DNA of 64,000 bases, taken from positions 1,364,001 through 1,428,000 of the forward strand of contig CP051143.1 in NCBI GenBank assembly GCA_001592805.2, in the 5' to 3' direction. A program made the translations under genes and the position numbers. This stretch comes from Peltaster fructicola (taxonomy: Eukaryota > Ascomycota > Dothideomycetes). The notes under the pieces were generated by a model. That model ran no database searches. It was not told where the DNA came from and saw only the letters and a list, made by a program, of their open reading frames with translations. Of this stretch, positions 22,564 through 35,249 are shown one piece after another; the stretch's first letter is position 1, and each line of letters starts with the position of its first letter.

Positions 22564-23658
22564 GAGCAACCGAGACTGTGTCTCCAAGATTGGTGCATCT
22601 GCATATATCATTGGTTGAATGCAAGAGCACATACACCTTCCTGCACAGCGACAGACTGCGTGAAGAAGGCTTTCCGCAGACGCAACGAGAATATCGCCAC
22701 AAAGTTCACTGAGTACATAAAGTCTTCTGTTTTCTCCAACATGCGTTCAATCACTCATGAAGGAGCTCTTTGTAGACCCCTGTAGCTGTACTGAGGACGT
22801 ATGAGACACCCGCGGCCGAGGAGTATTGGGCTCATAAATTCATCGTTCTTCCCGAGTGTGATATGCTACAGTGTACTTCGTTATAGCAGGCGCTTAGGCG
22901 CCAATCCGAGTCTCCGTTCCAGTTCATTGCAGTCTGTAGATGACCATCCTCGTTCAGATCCGCATATGGTCAGCAAGGTCACAAGCCGGCTACTCAAGTC
23001 GAATAGAACTAGTCCGGTCGGCCCTTGTACAGCGAACAGTTGCCGATCGTATCGCTCGACAGCACGGAGTGAGCACTGTACGCGTTGTAGTAAGCCCTTT
23101 CTTGGACAACGAAACGTATATGACGAAGTCTTGCGTCCACCGCTAGGTGTTTATGCGTCCAGGATCATCCTTATAGCTGTTACGCAATCGGTGGTCAGCG
23201 ATGCCAAGCAAAACGTACAAGCACGTGAGTGGAGCCGCCGACCTACATAGTATATCCTGCGAGCTAACACTTATCGTCTCTACCTCTACTCACTGTCGAA
23301 CAACACATGTGAACGTTGCGGATGCCTCACTCAGGCCTTGATGAACACCGGTCTGATTCGACGTCATTTTTGGAGTGCACAGACATCATAACGAGCATGA
23401 GGCATGACAACTTCCCTTGAAAGGTATGCCTTTGACCCTGCACCCATCACTACTACTACACTCTCGAACTTCCAGCAAGCGCAGTCAAGTCACTCGTTGT
23501 TACTATCCATTCTCAGTCACTCACAAAGATCTCATGAAGAGCAGCAAGCTCCTCATTCATCTTTGCAACCTCCGTCCTTCATACACAACCCCACTCATGA
23601 TTGAGACCTCACCTTACACACTCGTTCATTATTCTAAAGATCGAGCATAAGCTTACCA
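22564..23658. other. 1.1-kb intergenic stretch and UFD4 leader
   Basis: 3' flank of the CLPTM1 gene and promoter/leader of the HECT ligase gene. From 23404 it holds a long upstream ORF candidate; the remaining frames (e.g. 22801-23250) look random. Confidence 0.55.
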
Positions 23659-26600
23659 ATGTCACGAAGAGTGACTCGCTCTGCTGCAGCGAAAGTAGCC
23701 GCTGATCTGCCTCCTAACGACATCGAGCCACCTCGCCAAAGATCACGACACCAACCCACCTCCGAAGACCAAAACCGAGCCACCTCTACACGCAAACGCA
23801 AAGCATCTACCTTCGAACAAACACCACAGAGTCCGAAAGAACAGCGACGTAAGAAGAGAAGCAAAGTTGAACAGAAAGAGGAAGTTGAGGAGCCTGCTCC
23901 GCTGCTCACTAAGCATACCAAACGCAAGTCTGCAACCATGTCTAGCACTGGTCAGTCATCGAGCAATGAAGCAGAGACATCTCCGCAGAACCTGCCACGA
24001 GACTCGGTCAAGAAGAAGAGCCATCGTCGCAATAAGGATGAACAGTCGTCTTCTGCTTCTGCACCACTGTCACGTAAGTCACGACGTGGCTCACGGAAGG
24101 ACCATGACACCATCATGAAAGACTCAGAAGCGGCCAAGGCTGCTGAATCTGCACAAGAGGAAGAAGTTGCCGAACCGCCTAGAAGAGATGCAAATGCTGG
24201 GGCCGATGGACCGGAGGAGAGCTTAAGACGCTTCACAGAGGATGTCATGGGAGGCAGTGGCATGGGTGACCCTTTCTCCGGAGGTTATCTCAGCCGTCTG
24301 GTTGGACATTCCGGACTTGCTGGTCTCTCAGGACATCTGCGTGCTCTCAGTGGCATGTCTTCTGGTGCAGGAGGTCGACTTAGATCTATACTGGAGCAGC
24401 TACGCATGAAGGAGGATCCATCGATGCAGCTTATAGCTCTTCAAGAGCTCTCTGAGCTTCTTCTGGTTTCAAACGAGGACAACCTCGCTGGACAATTCGC
24501 ACCAGATCAATTCGTCAAGGAGCTTGTGTCGCTCATGTCGCCAAATGAGATCACTGGAGAAGAGAATCCGGAGATGATGCTACTCGCTTGTCGCTGCATT
24601 GCGAATCTTATGGAAGCACTTCCTGCTGCGACTGCAAGCGTAGTCTACGGTGGAGCTGTGCCGATTCTGTGCCAGAAGCTGCTTGAGATTCATTTTATCG
24701 ACTTGGCCGAGCAAGCACTAAGCACTCTGGAGAAGATCAGTGTCGAGTTCCCAGCTTCAATTGTCCGAGAGGGTGGTCTGACTGCATGCTTGACTTATCT
24801 GGAGTTCTTCGCTACAAGCACTCAACGTACAGCAGTTACGACAGCAGCAAATTGCTGTCGCAACATCCCAGAGGATTCCTTTCCGACCGTTCGCGATGTT
24901 ATGCCAATCTTACTTCAGACTCTCTCGAGCAACGATCAACGAGTCGTCGAACAGGCTTCGCTCTGTGTCTCACGCATCGTCGACAGCTTCAAGTACACCG
25001 AGTCGAAATTGGAAGAGCTTGTCAGCACAGATCTACTGCAGGCAATCCTGCGTCTCCTGCTTCCAGGTTCTACAAACATGATCAGCCCGCACATTCACAC
25101 CTCGTTCCTCCGAGTACTGTCGATCACTGCACGAGCATCACCACGCCTGAGTGTCGAGCTGCTGAAGATGAGTTTGGTCGACACACTCTATCAGATTCTG
25201 ACCGGTGTTTCACCGCCGTCTGACTCAGAGCTCAACTTGCCAACAAAGATCGACAAGAACGTTATCATGCAGGCCATCATTCGCACGCCTCGCGAGCAGG
25301 TCTTCGAGACTCTCAACGTCATTTGTGAGATACTCCCTGCAGTCTCTCGCGAGGATCTCATGTTCTTGGACGACCTTCAGGATGCTGGCTATACTGGACC
25401 CAATCCAGTCAGCATGTCGACTAGGAGCAAGAAGTCGCCCAACGACAAGCGATTGGAACTGCTGAAAGAATGCCCTGCTGAGGTCAAGCGCTTTACCGTG
25501 ATTCTCTTCCCGACACTGATGCACGCATACACTTCAACGGTCAATCTCGCCGTCCGCCAGAAAGTTCTGACTGCACAATTGAAGATGCTCTCCACTTTTG
25601 ACACCGATATCCTCCTTGAGGCACTCCGAGGTGTGGCGTACTCTTCACACCTTGCGTCGATTCTGTCCCAGCAAGATAATCCCATGCTCATCACATACGC
25701 ACTGCAGGCCGCAGAGCTCCTACTTAAGCGGTTGGAGTCCATCTTCCGTGGCCAATTCTACCGTGAAGGAGTTACAGCAGAGATCGAGAAGTTAGCCAGC
25801 CAACCTTTGACTAGTCCAAGCATAGCGATCAAGGAAAAGGCACTCGAAGCTGAGGAGTCTGTGCAGGTGGCTGTGCCTGTTGAGGACGATGAACAGCACG
25901 ATACCATGGAGCTCGATCCTGCCGCTGCTATGCATGAAACAGGCGGCGACACCGAGCCTGATGACGACGAAGACGACCAAGAAGAGCATGATGAGGACGA
26001 GGAAGAGCATGTCAACGACGAAGACGACGATGATGAGAATGATGAGCACGATGATGACCAGTCAGAAGTCTCTGAACCACAGTCGGACGGCCAGAATGGT
26101 GGACCACGACATACCAACATTCACGATCTCGTCACACTACGTGCGAAACGATTCATGGAAGTGCACCAACCTGAGAGCAATAAAGAGCTTCACACAAAAG
26201 CCGCATCCATTCTCGAGGACCTTCAGAGCCTTGCGGCTGAACTTAGCTCATGCTACCACGCCAGAGAGTCGTCTGGTGTGGCACTTTACCAACGACTGGG
26301 GAAGTACTTTAGCGATGATTCGCTTCAGAGCATAACTAGTTATGAGTTGATGACTTCTGGTGTTGTTGATACACTGCTAGAAGTGCTGAACGGCTCAGAT
26401 ACGGGCGAACAAGCACGCAAGGACTTCATCAAAGTCTTCATGTCTTCGCGAACAGGAGATACTGGTGAGGAAGTCTCAGCTTCTACAGCTTTCTCCATCC
26501 TGCTACGCAAGTTGCAGGAGCTTCTAAGCCGTAACGAGCACTTCGAGGTCATCACCGTCAACCAGAACGCTTTCGAGTCGAACCGTACGGGTGCAGCCTC

Positions 26601-29282
26601 CATGCTCGCCAAGCAACTACGTCTCCAACTTGTTGCCGACGACAGCTCCGGAATACCGAAGACCTATAGACGCATAATAGTGTCTATTCATGCTATCGCA
26701 ACTTTCAAGGCGCTGGACGACTATCTCCGACCACGGCTGTCCATGGTTGAGAAGACCAAGGTTGACGCTCGCGAACAACGCCTGTCGAGTGGTATGGCTG
26801 CTTATACTGCAGCAATGGCAGGTCAGGCTGGATTGCCACCACCTCTCCCGAGTTTCGCAGACGCCTCATCACTTCCGTCGCGCAGCAGCGTGTCCAGAAA
26901 GTCCCGCAAACCTCGCGCCTCTGCTGCAAGCCCAGAGCAGCTACCACAGACTCCAAATGAGGACAAGTCACAACGTCGCCCTTCTAGACGATCTAGTGTT
27001 CCATCCGCAGCTTCTAAACCTTCGGCCACGGACCTGAGCGACAAGACTGCAATGAACGATGCTTCGCAAGATCCCATCGAATGTGCTGATGAAACACACA
27101 TCTCGGACGATGAGCGGCAGGAGATCCAAGCTGAACTGGATGCTATACTTGATGACGGAGAGAGCGCTTATCAGGAGCGCGATGATACTGAAGACCCAAC
27201 TGCCGTCAATCTAGAGATTGGAAACACTGGAAAAGTGCATGCGCGTACCGACGATGGTTCCCGCATTAGCACGCCATCACAGCATGGTACACCAATCCCT
27301 GCCGTGGCTCGCGACCGATTGATGGAAGCTCACGCTCGGTTTGCGGCTGCCCGGGAGTTCTTGGGCACACCATCCGGGGGCCCATCTCGCGCCATGAGCT
27401 ACGCATCTGCATTGCAATCCGTGCCACAAGACTGGCACATCGAATTCAGCATCAACGGTGAGCGCATCACCAACGATACAACGATCTATCGAGCCTGCTA
27501 CTCGAGCTTGAACCAGATCGATGCAGCAGCTAGTCGTGGTATCTGGTCGGCGACACACACTATCTCGTACAAGCGTGTCGATGGACCTCCATCGGCAGAC
27601 AGTTCACTGAGCGCATCTTCGGATAATCTGCGCGTCGATGACAAGAACGATTTGCCTCCGTCCTTGACACAACACCCGATGACAGCTCGCATCTTGCGTC
27701 TGATGAGCATCTTGCACGAGCTCAACGCAAACATCGATGAGATCCTGATGGAGAAGCCTCGCGAGCTCACGGTCGAGCCATTGGCACGATTCGTCAATGC
27801 AAAGCTTACGGCCAAGCTTAATAGGCAACTTGAAGAACCACTCATCGTGGCCAGCAACTGTCTACCTACATGGTCAGAGGATCTGGCGAGATTGTACGGC
27901 TTCCTGTTCCCGTTCGAGACCCGTCACCTGTTCCTCTCAAGCACGTCTTTCGGCTACTCTAGATCTATGACTCGCTGGCAGAACGCTCAGACTGACGAAG
28001 GACGACGAGGCCGCCATCGGGACGAGCGTCCATTCCTTGGTCGACTACAGCGCCAGAAAGTCCGCATCTCCCGTCATCGAATTCTCGAGTCGGCCATAAA
28101 GGTTATGGAGATGTATGGTTCTTCACCTTCTGTGCTCGAAGTCGAGTACTTTGAAGAGGTGGGCACTGGTCTTGGACCAACTCTTGAGTTCTACTCTACG
28201 GTGTCTAAGGAATTCTCGAAGAAGAAGACCAAGCTTTGGCGTGAGAACGAAAGTCAGACGGGCGACTTTGCCTTTGGTCGAAAGGGTCTGTTCCCTGCGC
28301 CAATGACCGAGAAGAGCAGCAAGACTGAGACTGGTCAACGTGTGTTACATCTGTTCAAGATGCTTGGCAAGTTCGTCGCACGATCCATGCTCGATTCTCG
28401 TATCATCGACGTCTCCTTCAATCCAGCTTTCTTCCGCTTTGGAGCCGACAATGCTATTCTCAGCATAGCTGCCGTAGCGTCAGTGGACCAAGACCTGGCG
28501 CGCTCTTTGAAAGCGCTTCAAAGCTTCAGTGATGCGAAGCAGCAAATCGAGCACAGCGGCATCAGTAAAGCTGCGCAGACGCAGAAGGTCGCCAACATTC
28601 GTGTCAATGATGCCAAGCTGGATGACCTGGCGCTGGATTTCACACTTCCCGGTTACGAGAAGCTGGAGCTGATCGAGAACGGCAGCAACATTGCTGTCAC
28701 AATGGACAATCTCGACGACTACATAGAGAAGGTTGTCGACCTGACCCTGGGCAGTGGGATTCGTCGACAAGTCAAGGCCTTCGCTGCAGGCTTCAACCAA
28801 GTCTTCCCATTCGATGCTCTTCAAGCATTCACACCAGATGAACTTGTCATGCTCTTTGGACGCACTAGCGAAGACTGGACGCTCGAGACTCTGATGGACA
28901 GCATCAAGGCTGATCATGGATACAACCTAGACAGCAAGAGTGTACGCAATCTCTTGCATGTCATGAGTGAACTCACAGAAGAGGAGAAACGGGCTTTCTT
29001 GCAATTTGTTACTGGTAGCCCCAAGCTCCCTATCGGTGGTATGTATCGAAACCGCTCGAGCACGACTATTGCTAACATATCACAGGATTCAAATCGCTAA
29101 CTCCAATGTTCACTGTGGTCTGTAAGCCCGCAGAAGCACCATTGACGAGCGATGACTACTTGCCATCAGTCATGACCTGCGTCAACTACCTCAAGATGCC
29201 AGATTACAGCACTATCGAGGTCCTCAAGGCCAAGCTGCACACTGCAGTACATGAAGGACAAGGATCCTTCCATCTTTCTTAA
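23659..29282 (+). CDS. UFD4: HECT E3 ubiquitin ligase, UFD4/TRIP12 type
   Basis: Exon 1 is 23659-29038; a 47-nt intron (GTATGT...GCTAAC...CAG) is followed by exon 2, 29086-29282; 1,858 residues. The N terminus (to ~190) is basic and Ser-rich with KRKAS- and KKRSK-type nuclear signals. Armadillo-like repeats follow (~190-720), then an acidic block of Asp/Glu/His (~745-805) and a variable linker. The HECT domain occupies about the last 380 residues. The catalytic cysteine lies in LPSVMTCVNYLKMP, near residue 1825, in the short second exon; the protein ends FHLS. UFD4 works in the ubiquitin-fusion-degradation and N-degron pathways, adding Lys29-linked chains in yeast. Full length; no damage seen. 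Confidence 0.93.
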
Positions 29283-29544
29283 GCAGCATCCAAGCTGCAA
29301 GGCGTTCTGGGCGAGAGAGGAGTTGGGCGGGGCCATGCAGCATATCCGCGTGAGGTGGTCGATCGGAGAGCACCACCAACGACTTCACGATTGCTTTCAT
29401 CCAAGCACGACTGAACGAGCATGTTTGTTATCATAATTGGAAGCGACAGCAGTCCAGGTCACGAATGGCAGTTCAGCAAAGAAGTAAATGACGATCGCTG
29501 CATCATTCTGGTCCGTGACTGTATACATCGATGACTTCATCTCG

Positions 29545-30279
29545 TCAAGACTTCCATTGTGTCCTACCAAGCTTGATGATCTCTGACTGCTCGACATACC
29601 ACACCTTACGTGTCTCGTTTCCAGCGAGGACCCTCAGACTTGCAGCCACAGCAGCTCTTCCGACGACCTGAACCTCTTGCGCCCAGAAGTCCTGAAGATA
29701 GCCATTGATTGAGTTCATCGCTTTAGCGATGTTCCGAAATACACTCTCCGCTGCTCTGCTGTCGGTGCGCTGACCGATGAGTAGACCAGGACGAACGATG
29801 ATGGTGTGCTCGAAGTCAAGCTTGATGACTTCCTCTTCGAGCTCGCCTTTCATCTTGACATAGCCGAACACAGACTTGCTGTTTGACGAAGCACTAGAAA
29901 TGAGCACATAAACTTTCGTTCCAGCAGCTTTGGCAGCCTTTGCCAGTTCCAAATTGAAATCGAAATCGATCTTACGCTGGTTCTCAAATCCTCCTGCAAG
30001 AGCGCGTGTTGTGCCTAAGCCAGAGTAGAATATGTCGGCATCCTTGGGATACGAAGCTGCCCAGGTGCTTGTGTCTGACGATCTGATCGCGTCGAGCTTC
30101 GCATTCGACTGCAGGTCGCGTCTTGTGTATGCATGGACTTTGCTAAAGACAGAAGAGTCTAGCAATGAGCTCAGGATATTGGCGCCCTTGTCTTGAGTGA
30201 GATGATGTCCTCACTCGCATCAATCTTTAGCATTGCTCACCACAAGTCCAGTGCTACCAACCACACAAGCTGTAGTCAT
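29545..30279 (-). CDS. FMP52: FMP52-like NAD(P)-binding mitochondrial outer-membrane protein
   Basis: Exon 1 (30279-30241) encodes TTACVVGSTGLV, the dinucleotide-binding start. A 54-nt intron (30187-30240, GTGAGC...AAG) interrupts the Gly-rich loop, and exon 2 runs 30186-29545; 226 residues. Conserved points are GSTGLVGANILSSLL, VYVLISSASS and IIVRPGLLIGQR, typical of an atypical short-chain dehydrogenase fold of the TIP30/HTATIP2 type. Yeast Fmp52 is found at the mitochondrial outer membrane; its reaction is unknown. Divergent from BFR2 with a 246-bp shared promoter. Confidence 0.88.
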
Positions 30280-30525
30280 CTCAAAAATAACGCAGCGGGA
30301 CGACTGATGGTCCTCAACTCCTTACCACAGATATGTGCTTGTCCGTGGCAAGCTAGAAATGATTTAGCTATCGTACGCTCTGTTGCCTCTCTAGGATAAG
30401 TGGTCTGCATGATGACAGGCTTGGCACAAGAGAAAGCTGCCGAGCAGAGCCTCAAAAGTTTAAAGATCGGCGCCAACGACATCCGACGAGAAAAGTTCTG
30501 GGTTATTCACTGACATCACAAAAAC

Positions 30526-32008
30526 ATGGCTGGCGCGAAAGGTCGCGATCGCAGTCGCGATTTCGATGTCCTCGCCAACACGGTCGCACAAGGTCCGTAA
30601 TTGCCTAATATTTTCAGTGTAAACTGTGTTGACGCCGATACCAGATTTTGATCCCGAGATCGATGCACCTTCTTCCAGCGACGAGAGCGATCAAGACCTT
30701 CACGACGATGCCGATGCGAAAGACGGACGAGAACACTATGTAGCTGCTGCAAAGAGCAAGCTTCGTAAGCCGAAGGAGATATCATTGGGTCCGCAATATC
30801 GAGGCTCGAAGATCAGCCGAGACGCCGTACTGGACGACAATGACGACGAGGACGATCCATTCAGCAAGAACTTTGACGAGGAGGATAGCGAAGAGGAAGA
30901 GGAAGCGCCTGATGGTCTAGAAGACGCTTCGGGAGACAGCGACGACGATGGATACGAGATGGACGACTCAGCAGACGAGACTGATGATACAGAAGTCAGC
31001 GAAGCTCGAGTAGAGCCGGCCATAGACAGGAGTGAGCTACGAAAGTCGATGGCAGCAGAGCAGACCGCTGTATCTGCTATGATCACCGCAGCAAACAAAG
31101 CAGACGCAGAGAAGGGCAGGGCTGTCCTGCAACAACGAGCAACGTTTGATGCTCTCCTCAACACTCGGATCAAAATGCAGAAGTCTCTGATTGCCACTAA
31201 CTCTCTGGTCGCTCTGAACACTGCGCAGCTTGATGCTCTGCGAGCTAGTCAGATTGATGTCATCGAGCAGGCTGAAACTGCAGCAAATCATCTATGGACG
31301 ACCCTCACCACCTTCCGCGATCAGCTGAACGCTGTGAAGACTGGCGAGAAGCGCAAAGCTCCAGCAAGCACATCACTCGGACGCCTCATGAAGCACCTCA
31401 GGATGCAGGAGGAATCAGTTACAGCACAACGCAATGCAGTTCTGCAGAAGTGGTCGATGAAATCTCGAGGTGTCACAGCTACACCACAACGAGGAAGATT
31501 GAACAACGAACAGCCTGCTACGATTGTCGATGTTCTGAATGAGCACATGTCGAGCAGCGAGCGATTGCTGAAGCGTGCTAGGACGCCTCGTTCTTGTGCG
31601 CCGGTACAGCTAGCCAATCGGATCTCTGAGGATGAACACATCTACGACGATGCGGACTTCTATGGGCTACTACTCAAGGAATTGCTTGAGGCAAAATCGT
31701 CAGCTGCGTCAGCTGCGGCGACAAATGTAGACCTCAGTAACCTTTCAAGCATGCGGCGAGAAGCCAAGACCAGGAAGAATGTCGATACCAAGGCATCAAA
31801 GGGCAGGAAGCTTCGATATACTGTCCATGAGAAGCTACAGAACTATTGTGCGCCGGAAGATCGCACGACATGGGGAGAGAGGCAGGTCGATGAACTGTTC
31901 ACGAGCCTCTTCGGCCAGAACGCTGGCCTCAACGAAGATCAGTACACTGGCAGAGACGGCCACATGGAAGAGGACGAAGATGCCAATCTCATCATGTTCA
32001 ACCCTTGA
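30526..32008 (+). CDS. BFR2: BFR2/AATF ribosome-biogenesis protein
   Basis: Exon 1 is 30526-30592; a 52-nt intron (30593-30644) has an unusual GTCCGT donor and CCAG acceptor; exon 2 is 30645-32008; 476 residues. The order is a short basic N terminus, an acidic tract (D/E-rich to ~residue 140), an AATF leucine-zipper-like helical domain with LRKSMAAEQTAVSAMI, and the C-terminal TRAUB domain (DADFYGLLLKELLE, then GRKLRYTVHEKLQNYCAP). Bfr2 belongs to the small-subunit processome and is needed for early 18S rRNA processing in the nucleolus. The intron's other acceptor (TTTCAG at 30617) would give an immediate stop and was rejected. Confidence 0.88.
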
Positions 32009-32232
32009 TCCTCCGGAAAGATGTAAGTTATAGCCTGGCTTGTCACAAGCTTAGCCATTGTCACTTCTTCTCTTTCACTGCATGAAATGCCGTCATACCA
32101 TTCGATGGTCTTCCATCCACGTGTCGACGGCTATTTGTGGTCTTGGCAGCAGCTCAAGCATTTAAAAAGTTCACCACCTTGGATATCCTCGCTCACTCCA
32201 CTGTCTCTCGCTTCATATCATCCATCGCGAGC

Positions 32233-33318
32233 ATGGCTACGCTTGAAGCTGTGCTACATGACGCGACCTCCGACGTTCAAGTTGCAATCATTGATGGTTA
32301 CCTAAACGATATCGAGGATAACATCGCAAAACTCAGCCAACATGTCAATGCTCTCTCTCTCGACAGCATATTCGCCTTCCGACTCGAGCAGCAGGAGCTG
32401 ACAGTCTTCCGTGCGACTACACATCGCGGTCATCCTCCTGAACGGACTACACACTCTGGAAATTGTCAGGCTTGTGGCGAGCGCTTCGCCAAATCAGCAA
32501 TGCTCGAAGCACCTTGTGGCGATCACTATTGCGGCGACTGCGTAGAGCAACTGGTCCGCAGTTCGATGGTAGATACAACCTTATACCCACCACGTTGCTG
32601 CAAACAACGTATGCCAATCGCTATGCTTCGTACCAAGCTGCCCGAATCGTTAGCACAGTCGTTCGAGGAGAAGATCGAAGAGCTGGAGGACCAGCGTCCG
32701 ACATATTGCCACGTTTGTACCTGTGCCGCATACATCGGTGCGAAACACAAGAAGGAGCACACTGGCACCTGTAAAAGCTGCAAGGCTGAGACTTGTCTGC
32801 TTTGTCGCGAAGCGGCACACTCTGGTGATTGCACAGTCGAGGAAGGCCGAGCACAACTCCTGGCTCTAGCTAATGCGAATCAGTGGAAGGAGTGTCCTAC
32901 ATGTCTGCGTCTGGTCGAGTTGACAGTCGGGTGCAATCATATGACGTGAGTCAAGGCGCAGATCGCACGCTGAAACATTTCTGACCTTAGCAGGTGCCGT
33001 TGCAAAGCTGAGTTCTGCTACGAGTGTCGAGCTAAGTGGAAGAACTGCACTTGCGATGTCTGGGATGAGCGAAGACTTGTCCAACGAGTTCGACAGGAGC
33101 TCATTCGAGAAGGCGCCGATGTTAACGACGCTGGTGTTGTGGCGAATCGTAGACACCGCATCGCACGCAACCATAACTGCATTCATCCTCGTGGATTCGA
33201 CTTCAGCCACGGCGCCGATCGCTGCCATATATGCGAGGAGTACATGCCGGTTTTCACCTTGGAGTGTGCTCGCTGCAGCATGCGTGTCTGTCGACGATGC
33301 CGCGACAATCGTCTCTGA
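32233..33318 (+). CDS. RBR-type (RING-IBR-RING) E3 ubiquitin ligase
   Basis: Exons 32233-32945 and 32994-33318 with a 48-nt intron (GTGAGT...CTGAC...GCAG) that cuts RING2; 345 residues. RING1 spans ~78-123 (CQAC...CGDHYCGDC...CC). The IBR spans ~159-200 (CHVC...CKSC...CLLC...C). RING2 starts at ~221 (CPTC), with the catalytic-type cysteine in VGCNHMTCRC (about C234). A further Cys-rich block near the C terminus (CHIC...CARC...CRRC) could bind more zinc. RBR ligases pass ubiquitin through a RING2 thioester, like a RING/HECT hybrid. The substrate is unknown. The start is the first in-frame ATG; the frame is open upstream only from GTG. Confidence 0.87.
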
Positions 33319-33917
33319 GCCAAATGGCTACATGAGTCAGACAGGAGGCCGTAGTAACACGGACACTTACAACCAGCCGCCTCGTGGCAATGACCATCTT
33401 GGTTTCTCGCAAACATTGTCGAGGAATATGGAGTTCCGCAAAGACCGACCCGTCAGTACGAGCGTCTTGCACTACGGCCTCTATCGGTCAAGTCCACATT
33501 GTGGAAACCAGGATGTTTGCTTAGAGATCAGGAAGGTGTGATCATGACCCAGAGAACGGTCAATAGTTGCTCAATATCGAACCAACAACAATCGTCATTT
33601 TACAGATCCATGCCTTCGCTTGATAGGCATGCGCCATCGATACCGCGGTGCTATTAAGAGCCGACGAATCTGCTTCTTTTGTGCTTCTAGGCAGAAGATC
33701 TTTCCTCAAGCTGCTTCGTGTACTATATGAAAATGCTCTCTGTAAGATCTTCGACGACGTTCCTAGGAAGCACTGCTGTAAGACCCACTTTTCTTGGCTG
33801 TCACAAGCTGATAGCATATCTCACCATGCGGCTCTTCTATACGTCAGGGGACCTTCTCTCCGAGACGAGCTATGATTGTACCACCAAGCTGCAGCTGACA
33901 CCAAGACGACATCGAAG
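33319..33917. other. Intergenic, RBR to BSD gene
   Basis: 600 bp between same-strand genes; 3' flank and promoter only. Confidence 0.6.
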
Positions 33918-35173
33918 ATGGACGCAGCCTACGATCGTATCACTGACGAGGCGCTCGCGCCTGCTGAGGAGAACGAGCAGTCGACAGAGAGCGCAGCCCA
34001 GAAGAAGGCTCCAACACTGAACGCCGAGTTCCAGGAAGCATTCAAAGCCGTGTCTTCGTCACCGTGGGGCGCGACACTTGGTGGATGGTTTGGTGAGGCG
34101 AGGAAGCAAGGTCAGGCTTTCGTGTCCGACCTACAGAAAGAGGCTGTCGAGGCACAAGGCGCAGCAACGAAACGTATCACTGGTCTGCGAGAGGAGATTG
34201 TAAAGAGAACTGGAAATCTGTCCTTCAACACAGAAGCTAGTCCAGGCACTGGTGAGAAAGATGTGGGAGATGGCACCAACGGCGAAAGCAAACCCACCGA
34301 TATCGTCAAAGAGGCTGGCTCTCTTGTCGCCAGCTTACGCACTACGGCTGCGGCACGATTCAAGGATCTCCAGAAGGCGGAAGATGCTGCTGATGAGGCA
34401 CTCCTCAAGTTTGGCACCAACATTCGGGACTTCTTGCGTGAGGCAGTGATTGTCTCAGCACCCACAGATGGACACTCCGGCAAACGTGGCAGGGACGCAG
34501 AAGGCAACGAGGTACTGTTTGAGACTCAAGAGCCCGGCACTGGCAGAAAGATCTTCCACACAACCAGGCTAGATGCACAGCTACATGCCATCCACAGCAA
34601 TCTGGCAGCACTCTCCGCGGACCCGCAAGGCGAGAAGTGGGAGCAATGGCAGAAGGACTTCAACATCGACGACCGCACAATAGCTATATCGGCTGATCTT
34701 GAGCGACACACTGAGCTTCGGAGTGCGATGGAGAAGCTAGTACCAGAGAAGGTTGAGTACAAGGCATTCTGGATGAGGTACTACTTCTTGCGGTCTGCCG
34801 TTGAAGAGGAAGAGAAGCGACGGAAAGAGGTTCTCAAAGGTACCTTGATTATGCACACAATTTGACATCGATACTAACGTTAGTAGGCGCTGCTGTCGAT
34901 GGAGAAGAAGTTGCATGGGACGACGATGATGATGACGAAGGCCAGTCCTCCACACCAAATGCTGACAAGTCTGCATCCACCACGACACTTAATGCACCCA
35001 CAGACAACAACCTGCTGAAGCCAGCACCTCGCAAGAGCCACGACGAAGAGAATAAGAGTGTGGCAGACTCGGAAGCTAGCTACGACATCGTCTCTGGCGC
35101 CACCAGCCGCGCGCCTGGCAGTCCTAAGGAAAAGAAAGCCAATGGCGAAGAGAGCGACGACGATTGGGAGTAA
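33918..35173 (+). CDS. BSD-domain protein
   Basis: Exons 33918-34839 and 34887-35173 with a 47-nt intron (GTACCT...ACTAAC...GTAG); 402 residues. The N-terminal half is rich in Ala/Lys/Glu helices (SSPWGATLGGWFGEARKQG, reminiscent of synapse-associated/DOS2-like BSD proteins). The BSD domain lies at ~220-300: WEQWQKDFNIDD, then LRSAMEKLVPEKVEY and FWMRYYFLRS, with the paired-tryptophan signature. The C terminus is acidic, starting with a D-run after VAW and ending DDDWE. The BSD fold occurs in TFIIH p62 and in DOS2-like cytoplasmic proteins; this layout fits the latter. The exact role is unknown. Confidence 0.85.
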
Positions 35174-35249
35174 TGACTGAAATGAAGCATGACATCGATG
35201 GCGTTCGGCGAGCTCTTTGTAATAGTCGTTCTGTAACCTCGATTGTTCC

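Noticed and set aside
22801-23250. Plus-strand 149-codon frame upstream of UFD4
   Set aside because: Arg/Ser-rich random composition, no homology I can see, and it lies in a promoter region.
25758-26120. Minus-strand Ser/Cys-rich frame in the UFD4 gene
   Set aside because: It is the antisense of the GAN/GAY-coded acidic tract; a low-complexity shadow.
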